Positions 48,369-57,372 of a stretch of DNA of 64,000 nt are shown here, one piece after another (the stretch's first letter is position 1; each line of letters begins with the position of its first letter). The translations under genes were made by a program, and so were the position numbers. The notes beneath the pieces were generated by a model. The model was not told where the DNA came from. It ran no database searches and was given only the letters and a program-made list of their open reading frames with translations. Origin of the DNA: CAZRHH01 sp964599885 (GTDB lineage: Bacteria; Chloroflexota; Dehalococcoidia; DSTF01; JACRBR01); contig CAZRHH010000001.1 in assembly GCA_964599885.1 (NCBI GenBank), positions 85,745 through 149,744 on the forward strand. The letters are read 5' to 3'.

Positions 48369-49841
48369 ATGACTACGGTGGATAGCGCCGCGTTTGACCG
48401 TCTGCGCGCCGCGGCGTCGGAAGCCCGCGACGAACATCACCTGCCCGGCCTGTCCGTCGGCGTCATCCGAGGTGACGATCTCATCTATTGCGAGTCGATT
48501 GGACTGGCGGATATCGAAAGCGCGGTGGCACTTAATCCGGCGCGGCGCCACCGCATCGCTTCGGTAACGAAGACGATGGTCGGCCTCTGCGCGATGTCGC
48601 TTGCCGACGAAGAGCGGCTGTCGCTCGACGAACGCGTCACAACGCTGCTGCCCGATGTCGTATTCAACGGGCCCGCCGAGTCGATGACGGTCCGGCACCT
48701 GCTGACGCATACGTCCGGTATCGGTGAGGCGCCCACCGCGGAGACGCTGGCCGATACCGTCGATCCGAGTCGTCCGGAGGGAAGCCGTCCGCGCGAGTTC
48801 CCGGATATGTATCCAAATGGGATTACGATCGAGTGCGAGCCGGGCACGAAGTGGGCGTACGCAAACCATGGTTTCGCGTTGCTGGGCGAAATCATCGTCC
48901 GGGCTGAAGGCGCATCGCTCAACGATGTGATGACGCGGCGCATCTTCGAGCCCCTCGGCATGCGCGACACGGATTGCATCGACGCATCACACGACGCCTT
49001 GACGACGGGATATCATCGCGCACCGAACGAAGATAACGTGGAACTTCTGCGGCGCGCCGGTCGGGAGCCGAAGTCCGAGCCGACCGTCGATGGATACAAC
49101 ATCCGCGGGGCGCAGCGGGCCGAGTTCGACCGTGCGATGTTGGCGACGGGCGGCGTGCAGTCGAACATGCCGGACATGGCACGCTACGCCTCTGCGCTAC
49201 TTCGCCGCGGCGCCGGCATCGTGCGGTCCGAGACGTTCGATGCGATGGTAGCGCCGCAGTGGTGCCCCGACGGACGCTTCATCAGCTGGGGGTTGTCGAT
49301 CAGTCGCAACGTACAGTACGGGCGCCGGACCTTCGGCCACAGCGGCGCCTACTTCGGCGGCTGGAATACGACTCTCACGGTGCTGCCCGCCGAAAATCTA
49401 GTGTTGCTCGTCGCAACGAACGTCATGCTCGATGAACCGGCGCCGATTGGCCGCAAACTGCTGCGCGCGCTGCTCGATCTCTCGATTCCACCGCCGCCAG
49501 ACGTGCCGCTGAACACAGAGATTGCACGCAGCGCGTCCGGCGTGTTCGAACTCACGTCCGGGTATCTGACGAACTTCCGGCCGAGCAACAGGCTAGGGCG
49601 GCTGCAGATCACCGCGCGGGATGGCGCGCTGTTCGTACACTCGCGGCGCGGGGCGTGGAAGGACGGCGCGCGCTTGCTGCCTGCCGATATCGCCGACCCG
49701 TCGTTCTTTTTGGTGCAGAGTGACGGCGCGGATCCCGTACCGCTCACGTTCCTGCGCGGCGCGGATGGTGGCATCTCGGGACTTCGCACCAACGAACTGA
49801 TCGATATGATCCGAACTGAGCAGGTTGCGCCGTGGGCGTGA
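48369..49841 (+). CDS. Class C beta-lactamase-family serine hydrolase
   Basis: The ATG at 48369 has GGAGAG seven bases upstream; the product has 490 residues. The penicillin-binding/esterase fold shows Ser-x-x-Lys in RIASVTKTMVGLC, the Tyr-Ala-Asn motif in KWAYANHGFALLGEII, and H-S-G in TFGHSGAYFGGWN (the third motif of this family). A ~100-residue C-terminal lipocalin-like domain follows (FELTSGYLTNFRPS). There is no signal peptide, so it is probably cytoplasmic. Such proteins are D-aminopeptidases, esterases or amidases. Its position after the D-aminoacylase-like gene suggests joint use of D-amino-acid derivatives. Confidence 0.85.
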   Translation: MTTVDSAAFDRLRAAASEARDEHHLPGLSVGVIRGDDLIYCESIGLADIESAVALNPARRHRIASVTKTMVGLCAMSLADEERLSLDERVTTLLPDVVFNGPAESMTVRHLLTHTSGIGEAPTAETLADTVDPSRPEGSRPREFPDMYPNGITIECEPGTKWAYANHGFALLGEIIVRAEGASLNDVMTRRIFEPLGMRDTDCIDASHDALTTGYHRAPNEDNVELLRRAGREPKSEPTVDGYNIRGAQRAEFDRAMLATGGVQSNMPDMARYASALLRRGAGIVRSETFDAMVAPQWCPDGRFISWGLSISRNVQYGRRTFGHSGAYFGGWNTTLTVLPAENLVLLVATNVMLDEPAPIGRKLLRALLDLSIPPPPDVPLNTEIARSASGVFELTSGYLTNFRPSNRLGRLQITARDGALFVHSRRGAWKDGARLLPADIADPSFFLVQSDGADPVPLTFLRGADGGISGLRTNELIDMIRTEQVAPWA

Positions 49842-49863
49842 CACGAGGAGATAAGGAGACCGC

Positions 49864-50928
49864 ATGAAGGCCGCAGTTCTGCGCGAAATCGGCACGCCGA
49901 TGAAGGTCGAAGACGTCACGATCGAACCACCGGCCTACGGACAGGTGCTTGTGAACACCGCCGCGGCGGGTGTTTGCCACAGCGACTTGCACTTCATCGA
50001 CGGCGTGTGGCCGATGAGGCTACCCGCCGTGCTCGGACACGAGGCGGCCGGCGTCGTAGAAGCTATAGGGGAGGGCGTCACCTACGTAGAACCGGGCGAC
50101 CACGTCGTGGTGCTGTTCGTACCGTTTTGCGGCGCCTGTGCTTTCTGCACGACGGGCCGACCGAATCTGTGCCAGAACGGACGGCTACGAGGGCGCACCA
50201 TGACGATCGACGGCACGGCGACGGTGCCGTTCCTCGGCATGTCCGCGTTCGCCGAGCAGATGGTGCTGCCGGAAGGTGGCGTAGTGAAGATCCGCAAGGA
50301 TATGCCACTGGACCGCGCGTCGTTGATCGGCTGCGGCGTCATGACGGGTGTCGGCGCGGCGATCAACACGGCGAAGGTTGCGCCGGGAAGCACGTGCGCG
50401 GTGATCGGTGCGGGTGGGGTCGGGCTCAACGTGATCCAGGGATGCGTGCTGGCCGGCGCAGAGAAAATCATCGGCATCGACATGCGTGAGAACAAGCTCG
50501 AGATGGCGCGCGAATTCGGCGCAACCCACGTCATTGATGCCTCACGCGAGGACGCCGTCATGCGCGTACAGGAACTGACCGGAGGCGGGGCCGACTACGC
50601 CTTCGAGGCGATCGGTCTCCCCGCGGCGATCACACAGGCGTTCAACATGATCCGGCGCGGCGGGGAGGCGATCGTCGTCGGGATGGCGCCATTCAATTCG
50701 GAAGTCACCGTCAGCGCGACCGCGTTTCTCGACGAGAAAGTGCTGCGCGGTTGCCTCTACGGGTCGACGCGGCCGCGCGTCGATATGCCACGCCTGGTCG
50801 ATCTGTACATGGCCGGCAAGCTGAAGCTCGACGAACTCGTCAGCGCCCGCCACCCGCTCAGCGGAATTAACGAGGCGTTCGCTGCGATGAAGAACGGGGA
50901 GGTCGCGCGCGGCGTCATCGTCTTCTAG
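49864..50928 (+). CDS. Zinc-dependent alcohol dehydrogenase (class III-like MDR)
   Basis: The 354-residue product is preceded by GAGGAGATAAGGAG. The catalytic zinc ligands are in AAGVCHSDLHF (Cys) and LGHEAAGVVE (His, Glu). The four-cysteine structural zinc lobe is complete (PFCGACAFCTTGRPNLC). The NAD-binding motif is VIGAGGVGLNVIQG followed by IGIDMRENKLEMAREFGA, with Asp favouring NAD. The family oxidises alcohols or thiol adducts such as S-hydroxymethyl thiols. The Cys-rich lobe and TFxDEK-like FLDEKVLRGCLYGST block match class III/Zn-ADH enzymes of actinobacteria and Chloroflexota. It lies 22 bases behind the serine hydrolase gene. Confidence 0.9.
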   Translation: MKAAVLREIGTPMKVEDVTIEPPAYGQVLVNTAAAGVCHSDLHFIDGVWPMRLPAVLGHEAAGVVEAIGEGVTYVEPGDHVVVLFVPFCGACAFCTTGRPNLCQNGRLRGRTMTIDGTATVPFLGMSAFAEQMVLPEGGVVKIRKDMPLDRASLIGCGVMTGVGAAINTAKVAPGSTCAVIGAGGVGLNVIQGCVLAGAEKIIGIDMRENKLEMAREFGATHVIDASREDAVMRVQELTGGGADYAFEAIGLPAAITQAFNMIRRGGEAIVVGMAPFNSEVTVSATAFLDEKVLRGCLYGSTRPRVDMPRLVDLYMAGKLKLDELVSARHPLSGINEAFAAMKNGEVARGVIVF

Positions 50929-50936
50929 CGGGGGCG

Positions 50937-51197
50937 CTACGCGACGCCTTCGATTGCGCGCTCATCGGCGACGCACAGGCATGCCGCGCCGTTGTGCGTG
51001 AAGCGGAGCGCGTAGTGCGGGATGCCGCGCCTCAGCACGCGGCCGGCAACCGAGGCGATCGTCCACGGCGGTGCGTGGGCATTGCGTAGCGGGCCACCAC
51101 CGGAAACATCGAACACCTCGACGCCGCTAAGACGCACGACGACGTCTTCGCCGACGCCATACGCAAACTGGGTTTGGTCTTCGGTCACATTCATCAT
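50937..51197 (-). CDS. Hypothetical small beta-rich protein
   Basis: The 86-residue product has GGGAGG just before tandem ATG codons (51197 and 51194); the second gives better spacing. It reads NVTEDQTQFAYGVGEDVVVR and ends AACLCVADERAIEGVA, with alternating hydrophobic strands suggesting a small beta-barrel. It contains GGGPLRNAHAPPWTIASVAG. I recognise no family. It is convergent with the alcohol dehydrogenase gene (eight bases between stops) and divergent from the WYL regulator. Confidence 0.55.
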   Translation of the reverse strand: MMNVTEDQTQFAYGVGEDVVVRLSGVEVFDVSGGGPLRNAHAPPWTIASVAGRVLRRGIPHYALRFTHNGAACLCVADERAIEGVA

Positions 51198-51312
51198 TCC
51201 TCCCGGCCAAGTACTCGCGGTGCACCGCGGACACTCCTAACGGTAGGCGGCCGAGGCGACAAACCGTGTCGTCAAGAAGCGCTGCTTCCGGCGGTGCTTC
51301 AACGGGAGTACG

Positions 51313-52353
51313 ATGCCTCGGATGACGCCCCAACGACGGTCCGTGCGGCTCAATCGCCTGCAGGAGCTGTTTCGCAGCACGCGCCACGGCTACACGGCAC
51401 GCGAACTCGCCGAGACGACGGGCATGCACATTCGCTCGATCCAGCGTGACTTGCTCGTCCTGCAACTCGAACTGGGGATTCCGCTGCACGAGGAGGACGG
51501 AAGGTACTCGCTGATGCGCGAGCACCGGCTCGGGCCGCTCAATCTGAATCTGCAGCAGGCTCGCGCGTTGTTAGTAGCCACCCGCTTGTTCCTGCGGTAC
51601 AGCGACGAGGGAGACCCGTACGCCTCGGGTGCCCTCGAGCAGTTGGCGAGCATCATGCCCGAACCGGTGCGGGACCAGGTGATGATGGCCGCGGCGTCGA
51701 TGGATCGGCGGCCGTTCAATCCGGACTTCGCGCGAAACCTGGCGGCGGTGACGGACGCGTGGGCGCGGCGGCGCGTGCTGCGGCTGAGCTATCGCTCCGC
51801 CGGCAAGCAGCGGCCCAAGGAAGTGCTGATGGAACCGTACTTTCTCGAACCGAGCGCGGCCGGATTCGCTACGTACGTGATTGGCTACTCGCAGACACAC
51901 GCCGCCATGCGCACGTTCAAAGTCGAGCGCGTCGTGTCGGCGGAGATGCTCCCGCGGGCCTTCGAGCTGCCACCGACGCTGAACATCGAGGAGTTGCTGT
52001 CGTCGGCGTGGGGCATCATTTGGGGCGAGGGTATCGATGTGCGCCTGCGGTTCGCGCCGGACGTTGCGTGGCGAGTGCGCGAGACGCGCTGGCATCCCTC
52101 GCAACAAGTGGAGGAGCTGGCGGATGGCGGTGTGGTACTCACGATCAGCGTCGCGAGCATGATGGAGCTGGGCCGATGGGTGCGAGGCTGGGGCGACAAG
52201 GTAGAAGTGCTGGCACCGCCTGCGCTTCGCGAGGAACTGCGCGACGAAGCCGTGAGACTGGCACGCCTCTACACGGCGAAGCCAAAGCCTGTCCGGCGTG
52301 TCCGCGCCGGGCGCGCACCAGGCCGGGGAGACCAACCCGGATCGGTGGCGTGA
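51313..52353 (+). CDS. HTH/WYL-domain transcriptional regulator (YafY/DeoR type)
   Basis: The 346-residue product starts with an N-terminal winged HTH (RLNRLQELFRSTRHGYTARE; ETTGMHIRSIQRDLLVLQ), a linker helix bundle and a WYL domain (~145-225: RVLRLSYRSAGKQRPKEVLM; YFLEPSAAGFATYVIGYSQ; MRTFKVERVVSAEML). The C-terminal WCX-like part (RLRFAPDVAWRVRETRWHPS) follows. WYL domains bind nucleic acids or nucleotides and often regulate defence, DNA damage or stress genes; here no CRISPR or defence operon is adjacent. The likely targets are nearby genes, possibly the divergent small protein gene. Confidence 0.87.
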   Translation: MPRMTPQRRSVRLNRLQELFRSTRHGYTARELAETTGMHIRSIQRDLLVLQLELGIPLHEEDGRYSLMREHRLGPLNLNLQQARALLVATRLFLRYSDEGDPYASGALEQLASIMPEPVRDQVMMAAASMDRRPFNPDFARNLAAVTDAWARRRVLRLSYRSAGKQRPKEVLMEPYFLEPSAAGFATYVIGYSQTHAAMRTFKVERVVSAEMLPRAFELPPTLNIEELLSSAWGIIWGEGIDVRLRFAPDVAWRVRETRWHPSQQVEELADGGVVLTISVASMMELGRWVRGWGDKVEVLAPPALREELRDEAVRLARLYTAKPKPVRRVRAGRAPGRGDQPGSVA

Positions 52354-52379
52354 ACCGTGGCCACGGGCGCTACGAACCG

Positions 52380-52691
52380 TTAACGCGTCGCGAGTTCCTG
52401 TTCGATGACGGCGTCGTAGAGTTTGACCGCCGGCGGTCCCTGCAACACACCCATGAGCGAACCGGCCTGACGGTGGCCGGCCGTGAAGGCCTCGCTCTGC
52501 GTCCATGCCGTGAACGCCTCGCGGTCGGCCCATGTGCTGTGGCTGATGTAGTCGCCGGCATCGCCCCGGAGCAGGGCGAACCGCACGAAGCCGGGGACGC
52601 CCTTCAGGTGTGTCTCACGCGTCTTCCATATCTGCTCGAAGTCTTCTTCCTTGCCGGCTACGACGTTGAAGTTGTTCATGGCGACGAACAT
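52380..52691 (-). CDS. Antibiotic-biosynthesis-monooxygenase-domain protein (haem-degrading monooxygenase-like)
   Basis: The 103-residue product is preceded by GGAGGGTGCCGC. The ABM ferredoxin-like fold is clear: MFVAMNNFNVVAGKEEDFEQ, FVRFALLRGDAGDYISHSTW and FTAWTQSEAFTAGHRQA. An Asn in strand 1, the Trp of STWAD and the His of AGHRQ correspond to the Asn-Trp-His set of IsdG/HmoA-type haem-degrading enzymes, which release iron from haem. Simple ABM proteins with other substrates are an alternative. It is convergent with the WYL gene and separated from the Tad genes by a 16-bp hairpin. Confidence 0.8.
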   Translation of the reverse strand: MFVAMNNFNVVAGKEEDFEQIWKTRETHLKGVPGFVRFALLRGDAGDYISHSTWADREAFTAWTQSEAFTAGHRQAGSLMGVLQGPPAVKLYDAVIEQELATR

Positions 52692-52762
52692 GCGGCACCC
52701 TCCGGTTGTGAGTTGTACGTGTATGCGCTCATCCTACCAGCCGCACTGGCCGAGCGGGCGCG

Positions 52763-52798
52763 GCCGAAGACGGCCGCCCGTTGGCGGCCGTCTTCGGC
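52763..52798 (-). terminator. 16-bp perfect hairpin downstream of the Tad operon
   Basis: GCCGAAGACGGCCGCC (52763-52778) pairs perfectly with its complement (52783-52798) around a CGTT loop. It lies 24 bases after the TadC stop codon on the minus strand. There is no T tract, so it may slow polymerase, assist Rho or protect the mRNA end. Confidence 0.6.
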
Positions 52799-52821
52799 AT
52801 TGGTTCGCAGGAGGGCTCTAG

Positions 52822-53757
52822 CTAGCTGCTCGGGAAGTCGTTCATGATCGAGATCGCAGCCGGCCCGAGAATCACGATGAAGAGCGTCGGGAAGATGAAC
52901 AGCACGAGCGGAAACAGCATCTTCACAGGCGCCTTGTAGGCTTGCTCTTCGGCACGCTGACGCCGGCGTACCCGCAGTTGCTCTGCTTGCACGCGGAGCA
53001 CCGTACCGACCGACGAACCCATCGCTTCGGCCTGGATGACGGCGTTGGTGAACTGGATCAAGTCCGGCACGCCAGTCCGCTCGCCAAGCTCCTTCAGCGC
53101 GTCACGCCGGGCCTTGCCGAGCGCAATGTCTCGCAGTGCGCGAGAGAGTTCGTTGGCGAAGGGGCCTTGCACCTTCTCGGCCACACGGGCGAGCGCCGCG
53201 TCCAACCCGAGTCCAGCCTCGACGCACGTGGTGATCAGGTCGAACGCGTCCGGCAGACTGCGAATGATGGCGTTTTGGCGCTGCCGCGCGCGCGACCCGA
53301 TGATGTAGAACGGCATGTAGAATCCGATGAACGAGAGGGCCGCAAACGCGCCGATCGTCATCATGCTGATCTTTGCACCCATCGCGAAGACAACCAGCAT
53401 GCCCATACCAAGCCCCACACCTGTGGCGATGAGTACCATCGTCAGAAAGCCGTTCATCGTCATCGGCTCACCAGCGAGGATCAGCTTCTTTTCTACGCCG
53501 CTCAAGAGCGAACGTGGCAACAGCGCACCCAGTAACCGCGTCGCGTTGTGCAACGCTGGCCCGAGGATGCGCTTGCCAAACCCGGACGCCGCGCCCACTT
53601 GCTCGGGCTCGGGCGTACCGCGCGTGAAGGACTCGAGGCGCTGGCGAGCCATGGCTGATCCGGCGCTTGAGCCTCCGCCCACTACCGCGAGAAGGAACGT
53701 CAGCACGGCGCCGAAAATGACGACCGCAGTGACGATTGCAAGGAGATCCACGCCCAT
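52822..53757 (-). CDS. tadC: TadC-like inner-membrane platform protein (type II secretion F domain)
   Basis: The 311-residue product has an N-terminal transmembrane helix (5-27), two central ones (~105-160) and a final one (~285-305). A T2SSF domain occupies ~165-285 (RSLPDAFDLITTCVEAGLGL; ALARVAEKVQGPFANELSRA; GVPDLIQFTNAVIQAEAMGS). This is the usual TadC layout. With TadB it forms the membrane platform on which the TadA ATPase acts to assemble Flp-type pili or secrete. The gene is the last of a leftward five-gene operon, three bases after tadB, with a hairpin downstream. Confidence 0.88.
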   Translation of the reverse strand: MGVDLLAIVTAVVIFGAVLTFLLAVVGGGSSAGSAMARQRLESFTRGTPEPEQVGAASGFGKRILGPALHNATRLLGALLPRSLLSGVEKKLILAGEPMTMNGFLTMVLIATGVGLGMGMLVVFAMGAKISMMTIGAFAALSFIGFYMPFYIIGSRARQRQNAIIRSLPDAFDLITTCVEAGLGLDAALARVAEKVQGPFANELSRALRDIALGKARRDALKELGERTGVPDLIQFTNAVIQAEAMGSSVGTVLRVQAEQLRVRRRQRAEEQAYKAPVKMLFPLVLFIFPTLFIVILGPAAISIMNDFPSS

Positions 53758-53760
53758 CGT

Positions 53761-54735
53761 CTACACCTCGATCTTCAGAATGCGCTGGATGACGAGGAGC
53801 CCGACGCATTCCATCAGCACCGCCGCCGCCAACATCGCCTGTCCCGTGAACGTCGTGAAGAGGGGCGCAATGTAGCCCGGACTCATGACCTGGAAGAGGC
53901 CGCCCAGGACGATCGGCAGGCCACCGATGACGAACCCGGTCAGCTTCTGCTGCGCGGTGAGCGTCTGGATCTCGCCACGAATGCGAATGCGCTCCCGCAT
54001 CGTGTGCGCGACGGTATCGAGGATCTCGCCAAGATTTCCGCCCACTGTCCGCTGTACCAGGATCGCCGTGACAACGATGTCCAGGTCGTAGCTGCCGGAG
54101 CGTTCGCTGAGAGCGACGAGCGCCTCTTCCGCGCTGGAGCCGATGTTCATCTCATGGATCGTGCGACGCAATTCCGTCGCAATCGGGTGTGCGAGCTGAT
54201 CGGCAGCACTATCGAGCGCCTGGAGGAGGCCGAACCCGGCCTTCAGTGAGTTGGCGACGATCGTCAGTGCTTCTGGTAGTTGCGCATTCAACCTGGCCAC
54301 GCGACCGTTGCGCTTGTGGTTCATGTAGAGCTTTGGAACGTTGTAGCCAATCACGCCTGTCACACAGGCGAGAACGAGGCCCTTCCATCCACCGAGCACG
54401 ACAGCCGGGGCAGCGAAGGCAAACATCGCCATAAGGATCCGCGTCGCGACGTACTCGCCGGGCCGCAACGACAGATCCGCTCGCTCGAGTTGCAGCGAGA
54501 GGCGCTCGCCCAGATTGCCACGCGTGAAGCCGGCCAGCATGCCGACGCCTATGCCGGACTGCCGCAAGGCTGCCGCAGGACCGCCCTGACCTTCGATGAC
54601 GGACGTGCCGGCCATGAGCCCTTCGAGACGACCGCGCACGGCCGCCGACGGCACCGAGGCGCCGAGAAACGCGAACATGACGGCGACGATCGTCGCCATA
54701 ACTGAGATCGCCGCAACCGCGGCCAGAAGATCCAT
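53761..54735 (-). CDS. tadB: TadB-like inner-membrane platform protein (type II secretion F domain)
   Basis: The 324-residue product has N-terminal (5-25) and central (~100-140) transmembrane helices, a T2SSF domain (~145-270: LNAQLPEALTIVANSLKAGF; GLLQALDSAADQLAHPIATE; IGSSAEEALVALSERSGSYD) and C-terminal helices (~275-320). It forms the platform with TadC. It abuts tadA directly: the tadA stop is at 54736 and its own ATG at 54735. The two F-domain proteins share the pattern but differ in detail, as is normal in Tad systems. Confidence 0.9.
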   Translation of the reverse strand: MDLLAAVAAISVMATIVAVMFAFLGASVPSAAVRGRLEGLMAGTSVIEGQGGPAAALRQSGIGVGMLAGFTRGNLGERLSLQLERADLSLRPGEYVATRILMAMFAFAAPAVVLGGWKGLVLACVTGVIGYNVPKLYMNHKRNGRVARLNAQLPEALTIVANSLKAGFGLLQALDSAADQLAHPIATELRRTIHEMNIGSSAEEALVALSERSGSYDLDIVVTAILVQRTVGGNLGEILDTVAHTMRERIRIRGEIQTLTAQQKLTGFVIGGLPIVLGGLFQVMSPGYIAPLFTTFTGQAMLAAAVLMECVGLLVIQRILKIEV

Positions 54736-56103
54736 TTACATCCCCGCAATCGCAAACAGGTCGCCCGGGAGGTGAATGCCCGAGACCTCGAACTTTTCGG
54801 TGAAGCGCGGGCGGATGCCCGTCGTGCGAAGTTCGCCGAGTACGCGGCCATCGGTGTCAACGCCGCTCTGCTCGTAGCGGAACAGGTCCTGCATCGTGAC
54901 GATCTGGCCCTCCATGCCCGACACCTCGGCGACGGCGGTCACTTTGCGCGTGCCATCTGGGAAGCGCGCGATCTGGATGACCAGGTGAATGGCGGACTGC
55001 ATCTGCTCGCGAATCGCCTTCACGGGCAGCTCGAACCCGGCCATCATCACCATGTTTTCGATGCGAGCGAGCGCGTCGCGCGGCGTGTTGGCGTGGACGG
55101 TACCCAGCGAACCCTCGTGGCCGGTATTCATGGCCTGGAGCATGTCGAACGCTTCCGGGCCGCGGACCTCGCCGACGATGATGCGGTCCGGCCGCATGCG
55201 CAGCGAGTTGCGCACGAGATCGCGTTGCGTCACCTCGCCCTTGCCCTCAAGCGACGGCGGCCGCGCTTCCAGGGTGACGACGTGGCCCTGCTGGAGCTGG
55301 AGTTCGGTCGGGTCTTCGATCGTGACGATGCGTTCGGTGTCCGGGATGAAGGATGACAGCGCATTGAGCATCGTCGTCTTACCGGAGCCGGTACCGCCGC
55401 TAATCAGAATGTTCAGTTTGGCCTGCACGCAGGCGCGGAAGAACTCCGCGAGTTCGTTCGTGAGCGCGCCAGTCGCGACAAGGTCGTTGATTGTCATCTT
55501 GTCGGTGCGGAACTTCCGGATCGTGACTGTCGGTGATTTCGGCGCCACCGGCGGAATGATAATGTTGACACGCGAGCCATCGGGCAAACGGGCGTCCACC
55601 ATCGGCGATGACTCGTCGACGCGGCGCCCGAGCGGCGCGACGATGCGTTCGACAATGCGCATGATGTGCGTATCATCGCGAAAGCGCACCGAACTCAGGT
55701 AGAGACGGCCTTCCTTTTCGTAGAAGACGGTGTCCGGGTGATTGATCATGACTTCCGAGATTGCCCCGTCACGGAGCAGCGGCTCGATCGGGCCGAAGCC
55801 GAGCACTTCGTCGGCGACGGCCGCGACGAGTTCATCGCGCGTCGTACCAACGATGCCCGGCATCTCCTGGGCGATGAGCGTGCGCGCAGCCTGCTCCACG
55901 GCTTCGCGCGCCTTGTCCTTGCCCAGGCCTTCGAGTTTGCCCGGATCCAGTTCTTCGATAAGGCGCTGGTGCAGCGTGAACTTCAGCTCGTTGAGCGCGA
56001 CTACATTCTGCGAGAGCTGACCCGCGCGATTGGCGCCGGCGTTGCCGCCGCCGCTGCCGCCCGCGGGAGCGATCTTGCGTGATTGCCACTGGAACTGGCT
56101 CAT
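54736..56103 (-). CDS. tadA: TadA/CpaF-family secretion ATPase
   Basis: The 455-residue hexameric ATPase has an N-terminal Gly-rich stretch (GGSGGGNAGANRAGQL) and N-domains to ~210, then Walker A ISGGTGSGKTTMLNAL (~233-248), the Asp box IVTIEDPTELQLQQ (~258), Walker B RPDRIIVGEVRG (~303) and the His box GHEGSLGTVHANTP (~327). This is the CpaF/TadA group that drives Flp pilus assembly in the Tad pathway. It sits upstream of tadB/tadC and downstream of the TadZ-like gene. The last ~50 residues extend past the core with a FTEKFEVSGIHLP segment common in this group. Confidence 0.93.
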   Translation of the reverse strand: MSQFQWQSRKIAPAGGSGGGNAGANRAGQLSQNVVALNELKFTLHQRLIEELDPGKLEGLGKDKAREAVEQAARTLIAQEMPGIVGTTRDELVAAVADEVLGFGPIEPLLRDGAISEVMINHPDTVFYEKEGRLYLSSVRFRDDTHIMRIVERIVAPLGRRVDESSPMVDARLPDGSRVNIIIPPVAPKSPTVTIRKFRTDKMTINDLVATGALTNELAEFFRACVQAKLNILISGGTGSGKTTMLNALSSFIPDTERIVTIEDPTELQLQQGHVVTLEARPPSLEGKGEVTQRDLVRNSLRMRPDRIIVGEVRGPEAFDMLQAMNTGHEGSLGTVHANTPRDALARIENMVMMAGFELPVKAIREQMQSAIHLVIQIARFPDGTRKVTAVAEVSGMEGQIVTMQDLFRYEQSGVDTDGRVLGELRTTGIRPRFTEKFEVSGIHLPGDLFAIAGM

Positions 56104-56131
56104 GTGTTACTACCCCTTACTCCCGGCCGCT

Positions 56132-57325
56132 TCAGGCAGACCGGCCGAGAACGCGGTCGAGAAATCCGCGCTTTTCCTGTCGCGTGCCAGTCAGCGCGTG
56201 CGCCAGATCGATGATCGAACGGGAGACGCGCGCATAGGGCTTCGCGGTGACGATCGGCTGGCCGAGCTGCGTGCTGCTCGAGACACTCAGGTCGTGCGGA
56301 ATGCGCCAAAACACGTCGTATTCGAGTACGCGGGAGACGTCTTCCTCGCGCAGGCTGTTGGCAGCCGTTGAGTGGTTGATCGTCAGTTTCACCTTGTCTT
56401 CCGACACGGCGGCGGCGCGCAGCATTTCGAGTGCGAGGGCTGTGTCCTTGATGCTGGCGATGTCCATGCTCGTGATGAGAAGGATAAGGTTGGCCAGTTC
56501 CAGCGTCGTGGCGATGAGTTCGTTGAACGTGCCAGGCGTGTCGATGACGACGTAGTCGTGCGTCTGCGCCAGCAGCTCCACGATCTTCTCGATGTGCTGC
56601 GGCGTCATGTTCCGCCATTCGGTCGGGTGCAGCGGCGCAGGCAAGATCGACACGCCGCTGTGGTGCTTCACCAGGAAGTCGCGGATCTTGTCGCGGTCGA
56701 TCTCGTCGATTTTGCGGGCTACGTCGGCGATGCTCGCCTCGACCGCGACGTCCATCATGATGGCGACGTCGCCGAAGCGCGTGTCCATATCGAGCAGACA
56801 GACATTGGCGCCGGTCATCTTCGCGAGCGTGACCGCGAGGTTCGTCGAGATGGTTGTCTTGCCAATGCCACCCTTGGCGCCGAAGACGGTGATCACCGTG
56901 CCTCGCGCCGAGACCTCGCTCGACTGGCCGTCGGCACGCAGGCGCTTGCGTTCTTCTTGTTCCAGCACACCGTAGACGGCGCGGCCGAGATCCTCGGGCT
57001 TCAGCGGCTTGATGATGTAGTCGCGCGCGCCGGCGATCATCGCGCGGCGCACCGACTGCGCGTCCGCGAGCGACGAGTAGACGATCGTGGGTGCGCCAGG
57101 CGCCGCATCGGCAAGCTGCTCGATCGTTTGCAGCGCGAGCGCTACGGGCTCCTCCACCGACACGAGGAAGATGTCCGGTGTGTGTTCCTTCGCAACGGTA
57201 ACCGCCTCGACTCCGTAACCCGCTTCCCCGACCACCGTGAAGTGGGCAAGCTGCGCGGCGCGCTTGGTCTCAGCCCGGCTCCCCAGGTCAGGGTCGATGG
57301 TGACGATCTCAGGATTTCGCGCCAT
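56132..57325 (-). CDS. TadZ/CpaE-like pseudo-receiver plus MinD-type ATPase
   Basis: In the 397-residue product the N-terminal ~125 residues form a response-regulator fold (AQLAHFTVVGEAGYGVEAVT; ARDYIIKPLKPEDLGRAVYG), but the phosphoacceptor position reads FLVSVEEP, so the Asp is missing. The MinD/ParA-type ATPase follows: VFGAKGGIGKTTISTNLAV (deviant Walker A with the signature Lys, ~149-167), LLDMDTRFGDVAIMMDV and DYVVIDTPGTFNELI. TadZ/CpaE proteins localise the Tad machine in the cell, often at a pole. The gene lies 28 bases upstream of tadA in the operon. Missing the receiver Asp is usual for TadZ. Confidence 0.88.
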   Translation of the reverse strand: MARNPEIVTIDPDLGSRAETKRAAQLAHFTVVGEAGYGVEAVTVAKEHTPDIFLVSVEEPVALALQTIEQLADAAPGAPTIVYSSLADAQSVRRAMIAGARDYIIKPLKPEDLGRAVYGVLEQEERKRLRADGQSSEVSARGTVITVFGAKGGIGKTTISTNLAVTLAKMTGANVCLLDMDTRFGDVAIMMDVAVEASIADVARKIDEIDRDKIRDFLVKHHSGVSILPAPLHPTEWRNMTPQHIEKIVELLAQTHDYVVIDTPGTFNELIATTLELANLILLITSMDIASIKDTALALEMLRAAAVSEDKVKLTINHSTAANSLREEDVSRVLEYDVFWRIPHDLSVSSSTQLGQPIVTAKPYARVSRSIIDLAHALTGTRQEKRGFLDRVLGRSA

Positions 57326-57372
57326 GGACTGCGTCTCCTACGTGGCGGTTACGGTACGGATCGGTTCGGCGG

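Noticed and set aside
51313..52353. WYL regulator as a marker of a defence island or CRISPR locus
   Set aside because: No repeats, cas genes or other defence genes are adjacent; neighbours are metabolic and Tad genes.
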